Of a stretch of DNA of 64,000 nucleotides, positions 23,294 to 34,378 are shown in pieces. The stretch comes from Podospora pseudocomata (Eukaryota; Ascomycota; Sordariomycetes; Sordariales; Podosporaceae): the NCBI RefSeq assembly GCF_035222375.1, contig NC_085888.1:3286001-3350000 (forward strand), written 5' to 3'. A model generated the notes under the pieces. It was not told where the DNA came from and made no database searches. It worked only from the letters and a program-made list of their open reading frames with translations. Made by a program: the position numbers and the translations under genes. The number at the start of each line of letters is the position of its first letter. Within the stretch, counting starts at the first letter, position 1.

Positions 23294-26200
23294 TCACAGA
23301 GCACACATACCACCCCGAAGATTGCCAATTGTGTCAAGCTTGGGCTTGATGTTACCAAGGCTGTTGTACTCCGTCGAGCTCATCCCCCGCCTCGTGTTGG
23401 CCGCACCCCGAAAGCCGCCGCGGCTGAAGCCCATGCCCAACAGCGTGCCGACGACAGTGGTAAATGCGTTGTCCGGGTCCTTGACGACGCTGTACACAGC
23501 CACGCCGACTTCGCCTGCAACGCCAATGAGCGTCAGCAGCCCACGCACGCTCGTCGCAATGAGACCGCCTCCGGTAGGTCCGATGAAGGGAATGAAGAAT
23601 AGGAAACCCATGATCATGTTCAGGATAAATTCTTCCCGCCTCCTCTTCTCGATCTCCTTGGCCTCTTCGACAATCTTGTCCATTTGTGCAACAGCCTCTT
23701 CCACGGCAAAGGCCGGCAGCGAGCCAGCGTCGGTAAGGTCAGACATTTCAATGTCGTGCTCAAACTCGGCAAACACCTTCATGTCGCGGTAGCGGTTGAG
23801 CAGGTCCTGCGCCCCGGGAAGGGCCTCGGTAATGACGTCCTTGGGGTTGCTGAGCTTCACTTTGCCGCTGTCCATGGTGGGGAAGTCGTGGAAATGTATA
23901 CTGTTCCAGTTGATGCAGTCCCTGACCTTGTCCGCGTCCAAGAACTGGCACCCGTTGGCGAGCGACATCTGGCGTTTGGCAAACCTGATCCAGTCCTTCT
24001 CAATGCCCCATGTGTCAAAGATATCCTTGAAGAAGCCGTCCCGGTCCGTCAGCGTGAAAGTGGTGTTGGGGTGTTTACTGTTGAAGCCCGGCTCAGGATC
24101 AAATTCGACCCTGGGGCATTTGTCCCTGGGTACCATTTGCTTTCCATTCTTACAGCCAGCAAATCTTTCACACGCGGCTCCACACCACGCGTTGGTACAT
24201 GTGTCACAGCAGGTAACTGTCTTCATCTCGCCGCACTTGAAGTACTTATCGACCTTGTCGGTGGCCATGAAATTCTTGATCTGCCCGGGGATCTGCTCCT
24301 TGACATAGCCCTCCCAAACCGAGAACTTCTTGTCGTAGCCATCATCGATGAGCTTCTGGTACTTCTTGAGCGCGCCGTCGAAAATGGCAACCTGGACATC
24401 GACGATGTATTGTTCCAGGCAGTGCGACGGAATAGACCCCTTACGGTCCTCGAGCTGCTTGAGTGTGGTGTACTGCCCTGTGCAAGCAGGGAGCTCCTCG
24501 TAGATCAGTTTGTCCTCGGTGTCGTCCGTGATGCTGCCAGACCCATCCATCCACTGTTGAAGGTCTACGGCCCAATCTGTCGTGCCCAAAAAGTTGTGCG
24601 AGTGGTAGAACTCCGTTCTCTTCGCCTTCATCTCGTCGTCCATCCAGGCCACCCATTCTGTGTCGTCGTACACCATGATGTTGGAGCCTTCTTTTGTGTA
24701 TCGCTTGTTGACCCTGCCGGAAGCAATGATCTCGTCGAGTTCGGCATTGGCAATGTAGCCGGAAAATGCTGTGCACCGGCCTTTGGCGGCCTGGGAATTG
24801 CGGTTATCGCCCGTGAACAGACAGTTCTCACCATCACAGCCGGCCTGGGCCATCTTGAAAGACCGCCCATAGCTCGTCACACCGACCAAAATCTTGTTGG
24901 AGGGGGCACCAGCCTTGGTGATCATGGAAAGTGCGTCCTTGGTCTCGGTCTCGTTGACATGGGACCGCAGGCAGCTGCCACTCGGGCAACCGGGAGATGT
25001 CCACTTGTTACCAGCATCCCACTGGCCGTGCAAGTCATATGTCATGAAGACGATGTAATCCAGGGCTTCCGCCATTTGCTTGATGGGGAAGGCACGGAGG
25101 TACCAGAAGGACGCCGGGGCTGCGAACGAGACCGTCTTGGACGTGCCTACCTCCTGCTTGATGCTGGCCAAGAGTCGGTAGTAGTTGAGACCATTGACCG
25201 GATCGTCAGCGGGGATGTCAGGGATGTCAGGGGCTCCTGGGTATTCCCAGTCGAGATCGATGCCATCTAGATTGTGCTCGTTTATAAAGGAGATGATGTT
25301 CCGCTTGAACACGTCGCGATTGCGTGGTTGGGCAGCTTCGCGTAGAATATCGAACGTGCCGGGCAAAGCAGAGAAATCCCATCCGCCAAGTGATACAATC
25401 TTCTTGACACCCTGGAGCTGCTTGAAGGCCTCAAACTGCTCCTTCACCAAGGGGTCCGTGATCTCAATGCGAAAGTCGCCACGCGTGACGTTGGGGAAGG
25501 CAAAATGAATGTGGGTGTATGTGTCGGTGTCGATCTGGCTGGCATCCATGGTCAAGCACTCGCGGTTGAAGTTCCAGCCCTCAAAGTAGCCAAGCTTGAA
25601 CCTGGCCGGCGGCGTGGAACCCTTGATGATGTCTCTGCCGCAGTTGCTGACGCACCCTGATTTTCCCGGCGCCGAAGAACCCGGAGCACCCGTCTCCGAC
25701 TTGGAAATGACACAAAAGTCATCCGTCATGCCGCACTGCCCCCAGATATTACAGCACACGTTGAGGGGACACGGGTTTAACGTGCTGATGTTGGTCCCTA
25801 CAGGGGGCCGGACGGTGCCGTTCATGGTCGGTCCGCACATTGCATTCTGAAGCAAAGAATATCAGTATTCTGGAGTGGAGTGAGTGAGGGCTTTCCGGTC
25901 TGTGGGCACTTACGGGAACAATAGCAGGCATGGGGGCAGCTCCGTCGCTGACACACATGTTGAAATCGGGGTACAGCAGCTTGCAGCCGTTCCAGCCCCA
26001 CGTGTTCTTGTTGAAGTTCTCGAGCTCAGTCACGGTGAGCATGTTGCTCGCTGCGATTTTGGCACAGTTGTCGTCCCTTTTGGTTTGGTACACAGCGCAG
26101 TAGCCGTCGGCGCCCTTCTTGGGCCTCAAGTCAGGCAACTTCCCCTGACTACAACACACATGTTGACCCTCGGCAAGGGTGGAGCATAGGCTGCTCTGAC

Positions 26201-27507
26201 GATTGGCCTTGGTAAAGTCATCTCCAGAGATTCCCTACAAGGTCGTTTCATTAGTCTTCGTTTGGCGGTCACAGAGGAAGTGGACTTACACATTTGTTGG
26301 CCAGTGAACCACAGTCGTCGCCCAACACAACCTGGCGCGTCTTGCACGTGCCGTCCGAGTTTCCGGGGGGAAGGGTACTGGGCAAAGTGCCGCTGCTGCA
26401 ACAGACTCGCTCGCCTAAAATGAGCGATTGGCAAAGATCTTTTCGGTTGAAGGATACTAGCTGGGTCTGTGAAATCCCGCATCGTCCTGCCACAGCAAAG
26501 CAACCCTCGCCTGCTTGCACAGTGGTGAACCTGCAGTCGGCCCGCGGGCTGAGTCTCGCAGAGCGGCCGACGAGATCACGAGGACTCGACTGGTGAGAGG
26601 TGCTGTTTCCGTTCGAAATGGTGCCGTTCCTGGACAGTTCCTCTACGGGACTCGGAACGCGTAGAGTGACCGTCATCCAGTCCACACCCGCGCCCGCCTG
26701 GGAGACACATTTGCCGTCGGCCCATGTCTTGACCACCTCCTGGACAAGTTCGAGATTCTTGGCGCTGCTGGCCACGATGCCGATGCTGTAGTCGGCACCT
26801 CGGTTCTTGGCTCCACACAGCTGCACCACAGTAGTTCCCGAGATGGACTTGTCTTGGGCATGCTTGAGGAAAGCATCAAGCACATCTGATGTCACACCGT
26901 GCTGGTGCACCTCGGCGCCGGCGAAAAGACCGATGAGTGACGTTTGCGAGTAGCCAAAGGCAATGGCATTGTTGGTGCATGACGGCTTTTGAGACGCGAG
27001 GTAGCTCTTCACCTGGCGACCAGCGGATAACAGGTGGTTCACCGAGAAGTCGCCAGCCTTGCCGGAGTGGTGAATGTGGACAGAGGTTACTTCCAAGACC
27101 TTGTTGGCGGTTGTGCACAAGGACGCCCGGGTCTCGTCCGGCATGAAGGCAGCCTTCACAGAGCCTGAAGTGTCGTAGTCTGCTGTGCACGCCCTGATGA
27201 CGGTGGGCGTCTCCTTGTCCTCGGCCATTTGGACGACCATGTTTAGCAGCATGGTCTCGTTGCAAGATGTCAGTTGAGACACATCTGGAAACAGGTACCA
27301 CGGGTCCTCGCCCGCCTTCCGGCAGGAAATAGGACATAATTGCAGTGCCTCGATAGGCTGTGCTTGTACTGCGGAGAGCCACTTGTCGAGCTCATCCTCC
27401 ACTCCCCGGGCGTTGACAACGGGATGGGAGAGAGCAGAGGAGGATACGTCGTTTGCCAAGGCCCCGGCTGCCCCTGTGGCTACGAGGGCGCATAGAAACG
27501 CCTTCAT
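23294..27507 (-). CDS. Killer-toxin-like subgroup-C GH18 chitinase
   Basis: Exons 27507-26290, 26234-25914 and 25846-23294 (introns 55 and 67 bases) give 1363 residues. Order: signal peptide MKAFLCALVATGAAGALA; an N-terminal region of about 300 residues; three LysM modules (about 325-370, 388-432, 445-500, the second completed by splicing); a hevein-type chitin-binding module (about 517-560); GH18 from about 596, with catalytic DxxDxDxE at D707-E714 (DGIDLDWEYPG) intact; a Cys-rich segment (CCDTCTNAWCGAACERFAGC); and a C-terminal hydrophobic, Gly-rich region (about 1252-1318). Subgroup-C chitinases share this plan with the alpha/beta subunit of the yeast killer toxin zymocin and are secreted to act on chitin. 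The ATG was chosen for the signal peptide; an upstream in-frame ATG at 27555 adds 16 residues. Confidence 0.93.
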
Positions 27508-28648
27508 GATGATAGGCGAGACCGGAAACCGATGGGAAGGAGTGTCCCGCACCACCTAGAAGACGATGATGATGCAAGACAGGGTGATGAGTGTAATTGG
27601 AGTAGAAGAAGAGGGCAATATGGAGATGTTGAGAGATGCCGTGGAGGACAGACAGACAGGTCCAAGGTCTTGAGCAGCAGATAATGAAATATGAAGACAA
27701 GTGCAACGGTGAGTGACAACCTGGAAGCTGACCGCAGTCAACAACTTCGAGCTAGCAACAACCCCGAGTTTGTGGACACTCGAGAAGTGCCCCAGTCCCA
27801 TGTCAAGGAGGGTTGCGAGAACTCACACGAGCGATGGGTCGACTGTATCATTACGATAGCTTCGCCACATTTACCCCAGCTCTTTAGGCATCGCTTGTTA
27901 AGTTGTTCCCCACGTTCGGTATGTACGTAGGTTGGACTTAGGATGCCAGTTGCTCGTAGGTACACACATGTAACTGTCCCACGTTTCATTCCTGATGGAT
28001 TTCGGCAAGGCGCAATTCGTTAAATGTCATATCCACCGATCATTTTATGTACCTGTGAAAAAGAAGCTCTCAGCGCCAAGACGTGGCCATGCAGCAAGGT
28101 ACTGGGTAAGGTCGCATTATGGGACCCTTCGACTGTGTTGGTCTTTGTGTTGGTGCGCTGACCGTTACATTTCCGTGCTGCAGGGACAGATTCACCGACG
28201 GATATGCCTTCACGTATGTTGGCAGACCGTCTGTTGGTTGTTGTAATGACATACTGCAACATGAGACGGGAAAGCCCAGGTTCATGATAGAGGGTGGGGT
28301 GCCTAGCTTAGGCTTTTTCCATATGTGAGAGAACAACACCTGGACAGGGATGGAATCCAAGATGTCAAAGTTCGATGAGTATGGTACCTAGGTACGGTGT
28401 ACTTCCAGATATTCAACCCGGTTAAAATTCCTGGTCATTCAGAGCTCGACAAGGCAAGCCAGCCGTGAAGGGACCTGCGTACCTAGGTATCTATTAGAAC
28501 CTGTCTCTGTCTGTTCCTGATCAAAACCTCGCGCACTTGCCCCTGAGGTTTTTCTTCGCCTTCCGGCTCTTGAGACCGTGCCAAAGTATCTCCATTTCGT
28601 CTTCTTCTATTCCCCCTTTCAACAACACCACCACGACAAGCCTACATC
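27508..28648. other. Divergent promoter region of chitinase and secreted partner
   Basis: About 1.1 kb lies between two outward-facing genes, a usual arrangement for co-regulated pairs. The right end near 28588-28623 is pyrimidine-rich, as in fungal leaders. No gene is seen in it. Confidence 0.55.
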
Positions 28649-29542
28649 ATGAAGATCCCTTTTGCCCTTACTCTTGCCTTCTTCATCACATCTGTGTGGG
28701 CAGGGGGGTACCAAAACTGCCTCGAGAGGGTTTGGCTGTTTCAGGCCTATCTCATCGATCAACAGAATCCCGAGGCAGACCGCCAGATTGGTTATCAGTG
28801 CAGCAATTGGAACAACTACCAATCTAAATGTATAGGCAATTGGGTGCCTTGCCGGGGGAGACAGGGACGCCGCCAGTGCAACTTTGACGATTTCCAGCTC
28901 TTTTTGGGCAACCTGCGGCCGGGAATGGCCGGCGTGACACAGGCTGTTACCAGGGCGGACGGCTCTCTGGACGTTGAGAGGACTGCGACCAACTGTCTCT
29001 GGACTTGGAGAGACCATGGGCGGCCCCCTTACAACTTCAGGGGATACAAGGCGGTCAAGCATGGACGCAATAATCACAACGACTTCATCTACCGGGTCGG
29101 CCAGATCACCAACGACAACTACAACAAGCCAGCCGTGAGAGCGGCCGCCGGTGCGCAAGCCTTCCGCAACGTCGACGACACGCTGTCCAAGATCACCACA
29201 GCTCGTGTTGCAGACCACGGCCGTCACTTGATCCCCGCTGCCCGCAACGCTCTCCCCGGTGTTACGATCTGGGAAAAGAACTTTGGCCCGAGTCCGTACT
29301 ATCGCGACGGCTATGTACCACCCGCCGGCGTCGATCCAGACGAGAGGCAGTGGAAGACGGTCGACTGGGAGGGTACCATCAACAGCCCCAATAACCCTTC
29401 CGACACCCGCACTCGCGTCCGGAACTGGCTTAATACTTATTATCGGGGTGATGCTGCCAATATTAATGCCCGAGACCACTGGCAAGTACTCAGATCGTAC
29501 AAGAATATCAGCGACCGGACAAACCGTTGCCGAAGGCGTTAG
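28649..29542 (+). CDS. Secreted protein of unknown family paired with the chitinase
   Basis: A single-exon protein of 297 residues. The signal peptide (MKIPFALTLAFFITSVWAGG) is followed by a Cys-rich block (NCLERVWLFQAYLID, YQCSNW, KCIGNWVPCRGR, RQCNFDDF). The rest is basic, with TTARVADHGRHLIPAARNAL and the ending ARDHWQVLRSYKNISDRTNRC. No catalytic domain is recognised. Proteins of this look recur beside LysM chitinases in ascomycetes, by my recollection. It is head-to-head with the chitinase over about 1.1 kb. By analogy with zymocin, where a separate subunit is the cargo, it could be an effector or antagonist; that is inference. Nothing in the frame looks broken. Confidence 0.85.
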   Translation: MKIPFALTLAFFITSVWAGGYQNCLERVWLFQAYLIDQQNPEADRQIGYQCSNWNNYQSKCIGNWVPCRGRQGRRQCNFDDFQLFLGNLRPGMAGVTQAVTRADGSLDVERTATNCLWTWRDHGRPPYNFRGYKAVKHGRNNHNDFIYRVGQITNDNYNKPAVRAAAGAQAFRNVDDTLSKITTARVADHGRHLIPAARNALPGVTIWEKNFGPSPYYRDGYVPPAGVDPDERQWKTVDWEGTINSPNNPSDTRTRVRNWLNTYYRGDAANINARDHWQVLRSYKNISDRTNRCRRR

Positions 29543-29799
29543 GTGCTTTACTACTTCAAGTCCATTCACCTGGTCCTATCATCGTTTTTTATGGCAGGAG
29601 TTGGATTTGATGCGGTGAAAAGATTTGGATGGAAGTCTTCTTCAAGACAGTTTGCTTTCGCTTCTCATTCGCATATGCATGTAAATAAAAACATCAGGTA
29701 CTGATGACCTAGAAGGGGATTCTTCGTCTCAAACTGTTGCCGTTTCATCAGTCAGGTATAACTCGTCATTTTACGTCTCATCTACATGGAACTCTCTCC

Positions 29800-30570
29800 T
29801 CACTCCGTCCTGTCCAATTCCTCGCACTCTCCATCCATCATGGCATCCAAATCAACGCTGTTCATTACCTTGCCCCCCATCTCTTCAGAATCGACAAAGT
29901 ATACATTCTCAGGCCCGCAAGGAAAATAAATGTCATTCGTAACCCCATAACCCGCCAGCACACCGTCCAGACAGACCAGATGAACCTCGGCGAGGTTGCC
30001 AAACTTCCTGAACAATTTCGACTCGGTGTAGGAGAAATACTCGCTAGAGAGCTCCCTCTCCAGTCGCAGCCGTCGGACCTGGTGAGCAACAGCACGAAAG
30101 TCGTGGAGATCCGTCGCCCCAACCGACATCACGTCGATGCCAAAGTTGAACCAGACATAGCGGTTCCGCTCGCCCTGCGGGTCGTCCTCGGGCACGGGGT
30201 CGAACCCGTCGGTAGCCGTGGTCATGATCTCGGAGAAGGCTTTTTGGTATCCACCGTTGGGGTACTTGCTCAGGTGCTCACGGGCTTCACTGCAAGCGTG
30301 CAGTTGGGCCGGCACCGGTGTGTGGGAACGAAGGTGGCGCACTGGTGGCAGACGTTTCTTCATCCATGCGTCCGTCCATGAGTCTGGATCGGTGACCTTG
30401 ATGGGGCTCGGGTCATGGTGAACCACGCGCACCTCGACGATGCGGGGTTCGACGCTCAGCTCCCAGATACGAGCCCGGAGCTCGGATGGCAGACGGGGGA
30501 AAGGGTGGAACGTCGCAGCGGTGGCGGTGGTCATGGTTGTGGTCGTCCAGTGTGTGGAAGCCGACTTCAT
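29800..30570 (-). CDS. 2EXR-domain protein
   Basis: 256 residues in one exon. It begins with a low-complexity lead, then FHPFPRLPSELRARIWELSVEPRIVEVR, the 2EXR signature (E-x-R twice) of a large fungal family with an F-box-like helix pair. Further on are HACSEAREHL and YVWFNFGIDVM, which are also usual family landmarks. Members are intracellular and mostly uncharacterised; a role as adaptor in protein turnover or signalling is speculative. It sits between the secreted partner and the LysM genes but lacks a signal peptide, so it may not belong to that set. An alternative start is the next ATG, 12 codons in. Confidence 0.82.
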   Translation of the reverse strand: MKSASTHWTTTTMTTATAATFHPFPRLPSELRARIWELSVEPRIVEVRVVHHDPSPIKVTDPDSWTDAWMKKRLPPVRHLRSHTPVPAQLHACSEAREHLSKYPNGGYQKAFSEIMTTATDGFDPVPEDDPQGERNRYVWFNFGIDVMSVGATDLHDFRAVAHQVRRLRLERELSSEYFSYTESKLFRKFGNLAEVHLVCLDGVLAGYGVTNDIYFPCGPENVYFVDSEEMGGKVMNSVDLDAMMDGECEELDRTE

Positions 30571-31536
30571 AAATTCCGTCGGTAAGCGTTGGGCTAGACC
30601 TCGGGCTGACTTGAATTAACTGACGGGAACAGGGGCCGACGGAGGAAGCGAACGAAAGTTGGTTGGAACTACTAAGTGAGAAAATAGGCCTGTTCTGTTG
30701 GTGATATCAGACTGAAGTCGACCGAGGAAGAAATCTATGTGCCTGGAACATCAACCACCTACCTGTCGGGGAAGGGCTACCTAGCTTGACAGTCAATGCC
30801 AAGCATGTAGACATATGCGCCAATACAACGCAACGTGATGATGGAGGCTCTTGAGGATACATTGGGGGAGTGTGGTCGTACTTGGTAGGCAGATTTAGCA
30901 ACAAGCAGTTGGACAGAAAAGTCCTCAGTGTCGATACAAAAGTCACCTTCCTAAATTGTGTCTCATTGGATCCATCAGACGAAAATCCAAGCCCTGCCCT
31001 TTCATACAAGGGACGGGAACTTTTTAGACTTAATTTTTTCTTATCTTGTTGGTTGTCCTGATGTTACATACCGTAGGGGCTGCGCCCCTGCCAAGTCCGC
31101 CCCTCCATTCGGTTGGTACCGGCTCGCTACCTCGCTAGAGTGGCAAGGCTCGGGGCTGTCTTTTTTCTTCCATTGCCTACTAGATGCTATGGATTCCTGG
31201 CTGAGACTATCGTTCCATTTGACAGTAAGGTAAGTGATATCAGCGAGCCTGTTGGTAGCTTCACTGGGATACTTCGTCGTGACAATGATGCTGGCCCCGA
31301 CTCGGTACCTGTGTGTACCTTAGGTTACCTAGTTCGGGAGCCGAGGCTAAGCTGGAGACATCAACAACCTACCAGCCCTCCACTCAATAGAGAGTTCTGC
31401 GTTCACATTGAACGTTGCTCAAGTTGTTTTTGACCGGCTCAGCTCTCCCTCCTGCCGTCAGGTTCTGGCGTTCTTGCGCCTGCACCACTCAATCTATCTT
31501 TTCGGTCAACTTCACTTCGTTATCTTCGTCAACATC
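30571..31536. other. Promoter region of the LysM-WSC gene
   Basis: No gene is seen. It contains a GGGGC-TGCG-CCCC hairpin-like palindrome near 31076-31090. At 31287-31298 it has the 12-base block GATGCTGGCCCC that recurs upstream of the other LysM gene. Confidence 0.45.
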
Positions 31537-32295
31537 ATGAAGGCCTCTTGGTTGTTGTCTTTCGTTGGGCTGTCGCTTCTCGCACGCAGAGCGAGATGCA
31601 CCGACTACCCTCTACTTCCATACGACCCAGAAACCACCACTGACTGTGCCGACTGGTTCAACAATGACGATGGCCGGTCTTGCAAGTGGGTGCGCGACTA
31701 CTTCGAGGCTACTCCAGAGGAGTTCAGTCGTTGGAATCCATCTGTCGGCCTCAACTGCGAGCCGTGGTACGAATGGAATTCGTACTGCGTCATCACATGG
31801 ACCAAGATCAACAGCACCCTGCCGGCTACGAGCAAAACCACAACTACGAGCAGCTCGACCACCACCGCGCCCATTTTAGGGCCCTCGCCGACAGCCTGGA
31901 CTGACATGGGCTGCTATGTCGAGGACCCAGAGCTTCCCATTCTTGACGTCAACTTCAACCCCAACGGAGACTCGTCTCTCAGCGTTCCCAAGTGCTGGCA
32001 GACGTGCTATCGCCGTTTTTACGATTATGCCGGCGTTCAAAACGGCAACCAGTGCTGGTGCGGCTCCTATGTCGGCGGCGAGTGGGCTGCCAACCAGACC
32101 AGCTGCAACTCGCCCTGCACAGGCAACCCCAGTACCTTTTGCGGCGGTCCTGGATTCATTCGGATTTACAAGGCCGAGCAAAACGTGCCTCCTGTCACCA
32201 CAACTTCAACCGCCGGCACTGTCAATTCAACGAGCACATCTACTTCTGGCGCGAAGCGTAACTTAGATGCTGCCAAAAACATGGGTATATTCTAG
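31537..32295 (+). CDS. Secreted LysM-WSC protein
   Basis: Single exon, 252 residues. A signal peptide (MKASWLLSFVGLSLLARRA) is followed by a divergent LysM module (about 37-84: CADWFNNDDGRSCKWV...EEFSRWNPSVGLNCEPW). A Thr/Ser linker then leads to a WSC domain (about 125-215: GCYVEDP...CWQTCYRRFYDYAGVQNGNQCWCGS...CTGNPSTFCGG). LysM modules bind chitin oligomers and WSC domains bind wall glycans. No TM segment follows the WSC domain, so the protein is probably secreted or wall-bound. The LysM core keeps WNPSVG and its Cys pair. The role could be chitin masking or wall adhesion. Confidence 0.9.
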   Translation: MKASWLLSFVGLSLLARRARCTDYPLLPYDPETTTDCADWFNNDDGRSCKWVRDYFEATPEEFSRWNPSVGLNCEPWYEWNSYCVITWTKINSTLPATSKTTTTSSSTTTAPILGPSPTAWTDMGCYVEDPELPILDVNFNPNGDSSLSVPKCWQTCYRRFYDYAGVQNGNQCWCGSYVGGEWAANQTSCNSPCTGNPSTFCGGPGFIRIYKAEQNVPPVTTTSTAGTVNSTSTSTSGAKRNLDAAKNMGIF

Positions 32296-33139
32296 ACGCG
32301 AGGTACTCAGTTGATTGACACGGCTTCACGACGGAAAATGGGCAAAATGTTGAGGTTAGGGGTGACTTGTCCAGGTACTCTGCTACCATGTACCTTAGGT
32401 TTAGATATCTTAGCTCTTTTCTTGGGTACATAGCAATTCGAAGACCAAGATTGATATGACCAGGCATCATTTGTGAATCTGCCGCTTTGTGTCATGTTCG
32501 CCAGGTTGCTGGAAGACACTCATGGACCGACACGGGGAAAAGTCTCCACCCCTTGCCATTGATGTCTCCGGTTTGCGCGCCTATTGTGTCCCTTCACCGT
32601 TCTTCCCAACAGCACCTAATGGGACACCGAACATGTCTTGGCACCCGACAGGCTCCAACATAGGAAATCTTTTGGTTATCCTGAACCTCGGTCGTCCGAG
32701 CCCTCCCTAGACATAGTGTGGCACAGCCCATGGGATATAGCATTATACCTTTCCCCCGCGAGTGGAATGTAACATTAGACGTGATGCATTAGGCGGTGCG
32801 GTGCGCCACCTGAATATGTGGGACTCGTTTGGTAATCTCGGCCCGCAACAAGCAAGTCTACATTTCCAGGTTCCAGCCATGTGATTGTAACTCCGGCCGG
32901 TAAGTTGCCTACCCCTACCCTAGCTATAATTTTCGCCTTGATGGTTGTTGGGTCAGCGCAACACTGAGGACTGAGCTTCGCCTCCACATACCTTACACTT
33001 TATTGATGAGACTCGCTTCGAAGATTGCTACCTGATAGGCCCAAACCTCCTTGGCACCCTCCTCACAGAATAATTGGCACCGCAAATAAAGAACCCCATC
33101 TTAAACTGTGAACCATACCTCAAAAGTAAAGTAAAAGGC

Positions 33140-33230
33140 CGTGAAACTATCTGTTAAGGCCTATCAAGTATCTGTGAAGACCTATAACCTATCTTTAAAG
33201 GGGTACAATTATCTTTGAAAGAAGTTGTAA
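33140..33230. repeat. Degenerate tandem units of about 21 bases
   Basis: Four loosely similar units run in a row, each built on ACTATCTGTTAAGGCCT-like sequence (for example ATCTTTAAAGG and ATCTTTGAAAG). They lie directly before the second LTR-like relic. A near match occurs alone at 10570-10590. The alignment was made by eye. Confidence 0.45.
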
Positions 33231-33243
33231 CTGTGCACCCTCC

Positions 33244-33708
33244 TGTTACAACCTGCACTGGGAGTGGATACAGACTGCAAGGCAGTACGCCGGAGGTGAA
33301 TATGACAGGATGATCGAAGGTTGTGACAAGCGTCTCAGACATGGGTTCACTGTCAACAACAGGTTGTTCTAACAAAGAGCTACTGGGAGTAAATTGTAGA
33401 CAAATGAACTTGATTGCTTGCATGAGGAATCAGATTCCTCGACACGGGGAGCACCCGGCGCTCCCCCCTATTTATGTGAAGCTATCTACATATGTTTCTG
33501 AAGTATCTTTGTACCTTGCTCAGTGTGCTCAGTGTGCTCAGTGGTCTTGGCGCACTGAGCAGACTGAGCAGACTGAGCAACTCCTAATTGGTTGCACGGG
33601 GGCTTGTGAGTCTTTCCATCCCTGGCCCAATGATTGGCTGAGGTGTCCCAACGCCTCGGGAATCACCCAGTGGTTCCTGTACGGGGGTATTACGCTTGGG
33701 GCGTAACA
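33244..33708. mobile_element. Solo-LTR-like relic, copy 2
   Basis: It starts TGTTAC, ends GTAACA and matches copy 1 at 3230-3713 over its first 300 bases and its last 50. The middle differs and contains an inverted repeat (33517-33543 against 33553-33579). No internal retroelement sequence and no target-site duplication were found, so it reads as an old fossil. Family assignment (copia or gypsy) is not possible. Confidence 0.55.
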
Positions 33709-34378
33709 ATACTGCGGAATTGATTATTTACACCAGCCAATTCCTCCGTATATATAAACCTTGGGACCGTGGACCGTTGGCTTACAGACGGTCCTCGGTA
33801 CGGTATGTGTCTCTTTTCTAATAATATAATATAGATTCAACCCTTTTTTGAGTGCCAATTATTTTATGGTGAGAGTGCTTAGGTCTCTGCATCGGGTAAA
33901 CTCGACAGCAGAGACGCAAATCTAATGAATTAACAGCCAGCCAAGAAGCTAGGGTCATCGAATACTTTGTGAACGGTCGAGAAAAGCTACGAGGGGTGGT
34001 ACTGTTACTCCACTACAAAGTATCGTACCTATCTACCAGTGTTCCGTCCTGATACAACGATGCTGGCCCCATGTGAACCTGCATGGGTCTTGTGTCCAAC
34101 TGCCCAACCTAAATGCAATGCAGGTACGGCTTCGCAAGGATCACACATCCACTGCTACGGTAAACAGATCTTGGCTTTTAGCGAGGCTCGAGGCCCTTGC
34201 AGCGGTCAGGCTGACCAGGCTTACGCTGTAGTTAGTCTCTCGCCAATACAACCATTCCTGTTCCGCCAGCCTATATAGCAAGTCAGATCCCTCTGCAATC
34301 TGGACCCGAAGACTGGTTCACCAGGCTTACGCTTTAATCCGAGTCCCTCCGGTCGCCATCCATCCATTGCAGATCACC

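Larger units (their letters stand above)
32296..34378. other. Repeat-bearing interval between the LysM genes
   Basis: Holds the second LTR-like relic (33244-33708), preceded by degenerate direct units (33140-33230). A TATATAAA box at about 33754 follows it. A 12-base motif at 34059-34070 matches one upstream of the LysM-WSC gene. No gene is seen. Confidence 0.5.

Noticed and set aside
23684-25270. Long plus-strand frame (528 residues) antisense to the chitinase
   Set aside because: It is a shadow of the GC-rich chitinase exon and has no domain.
28619-29569. 316-residue minus-strand frame over the secreted partner gene
   Set aside because: It is a shadow frame; the plus strand has a signal peptide and coherent Cys pattern.
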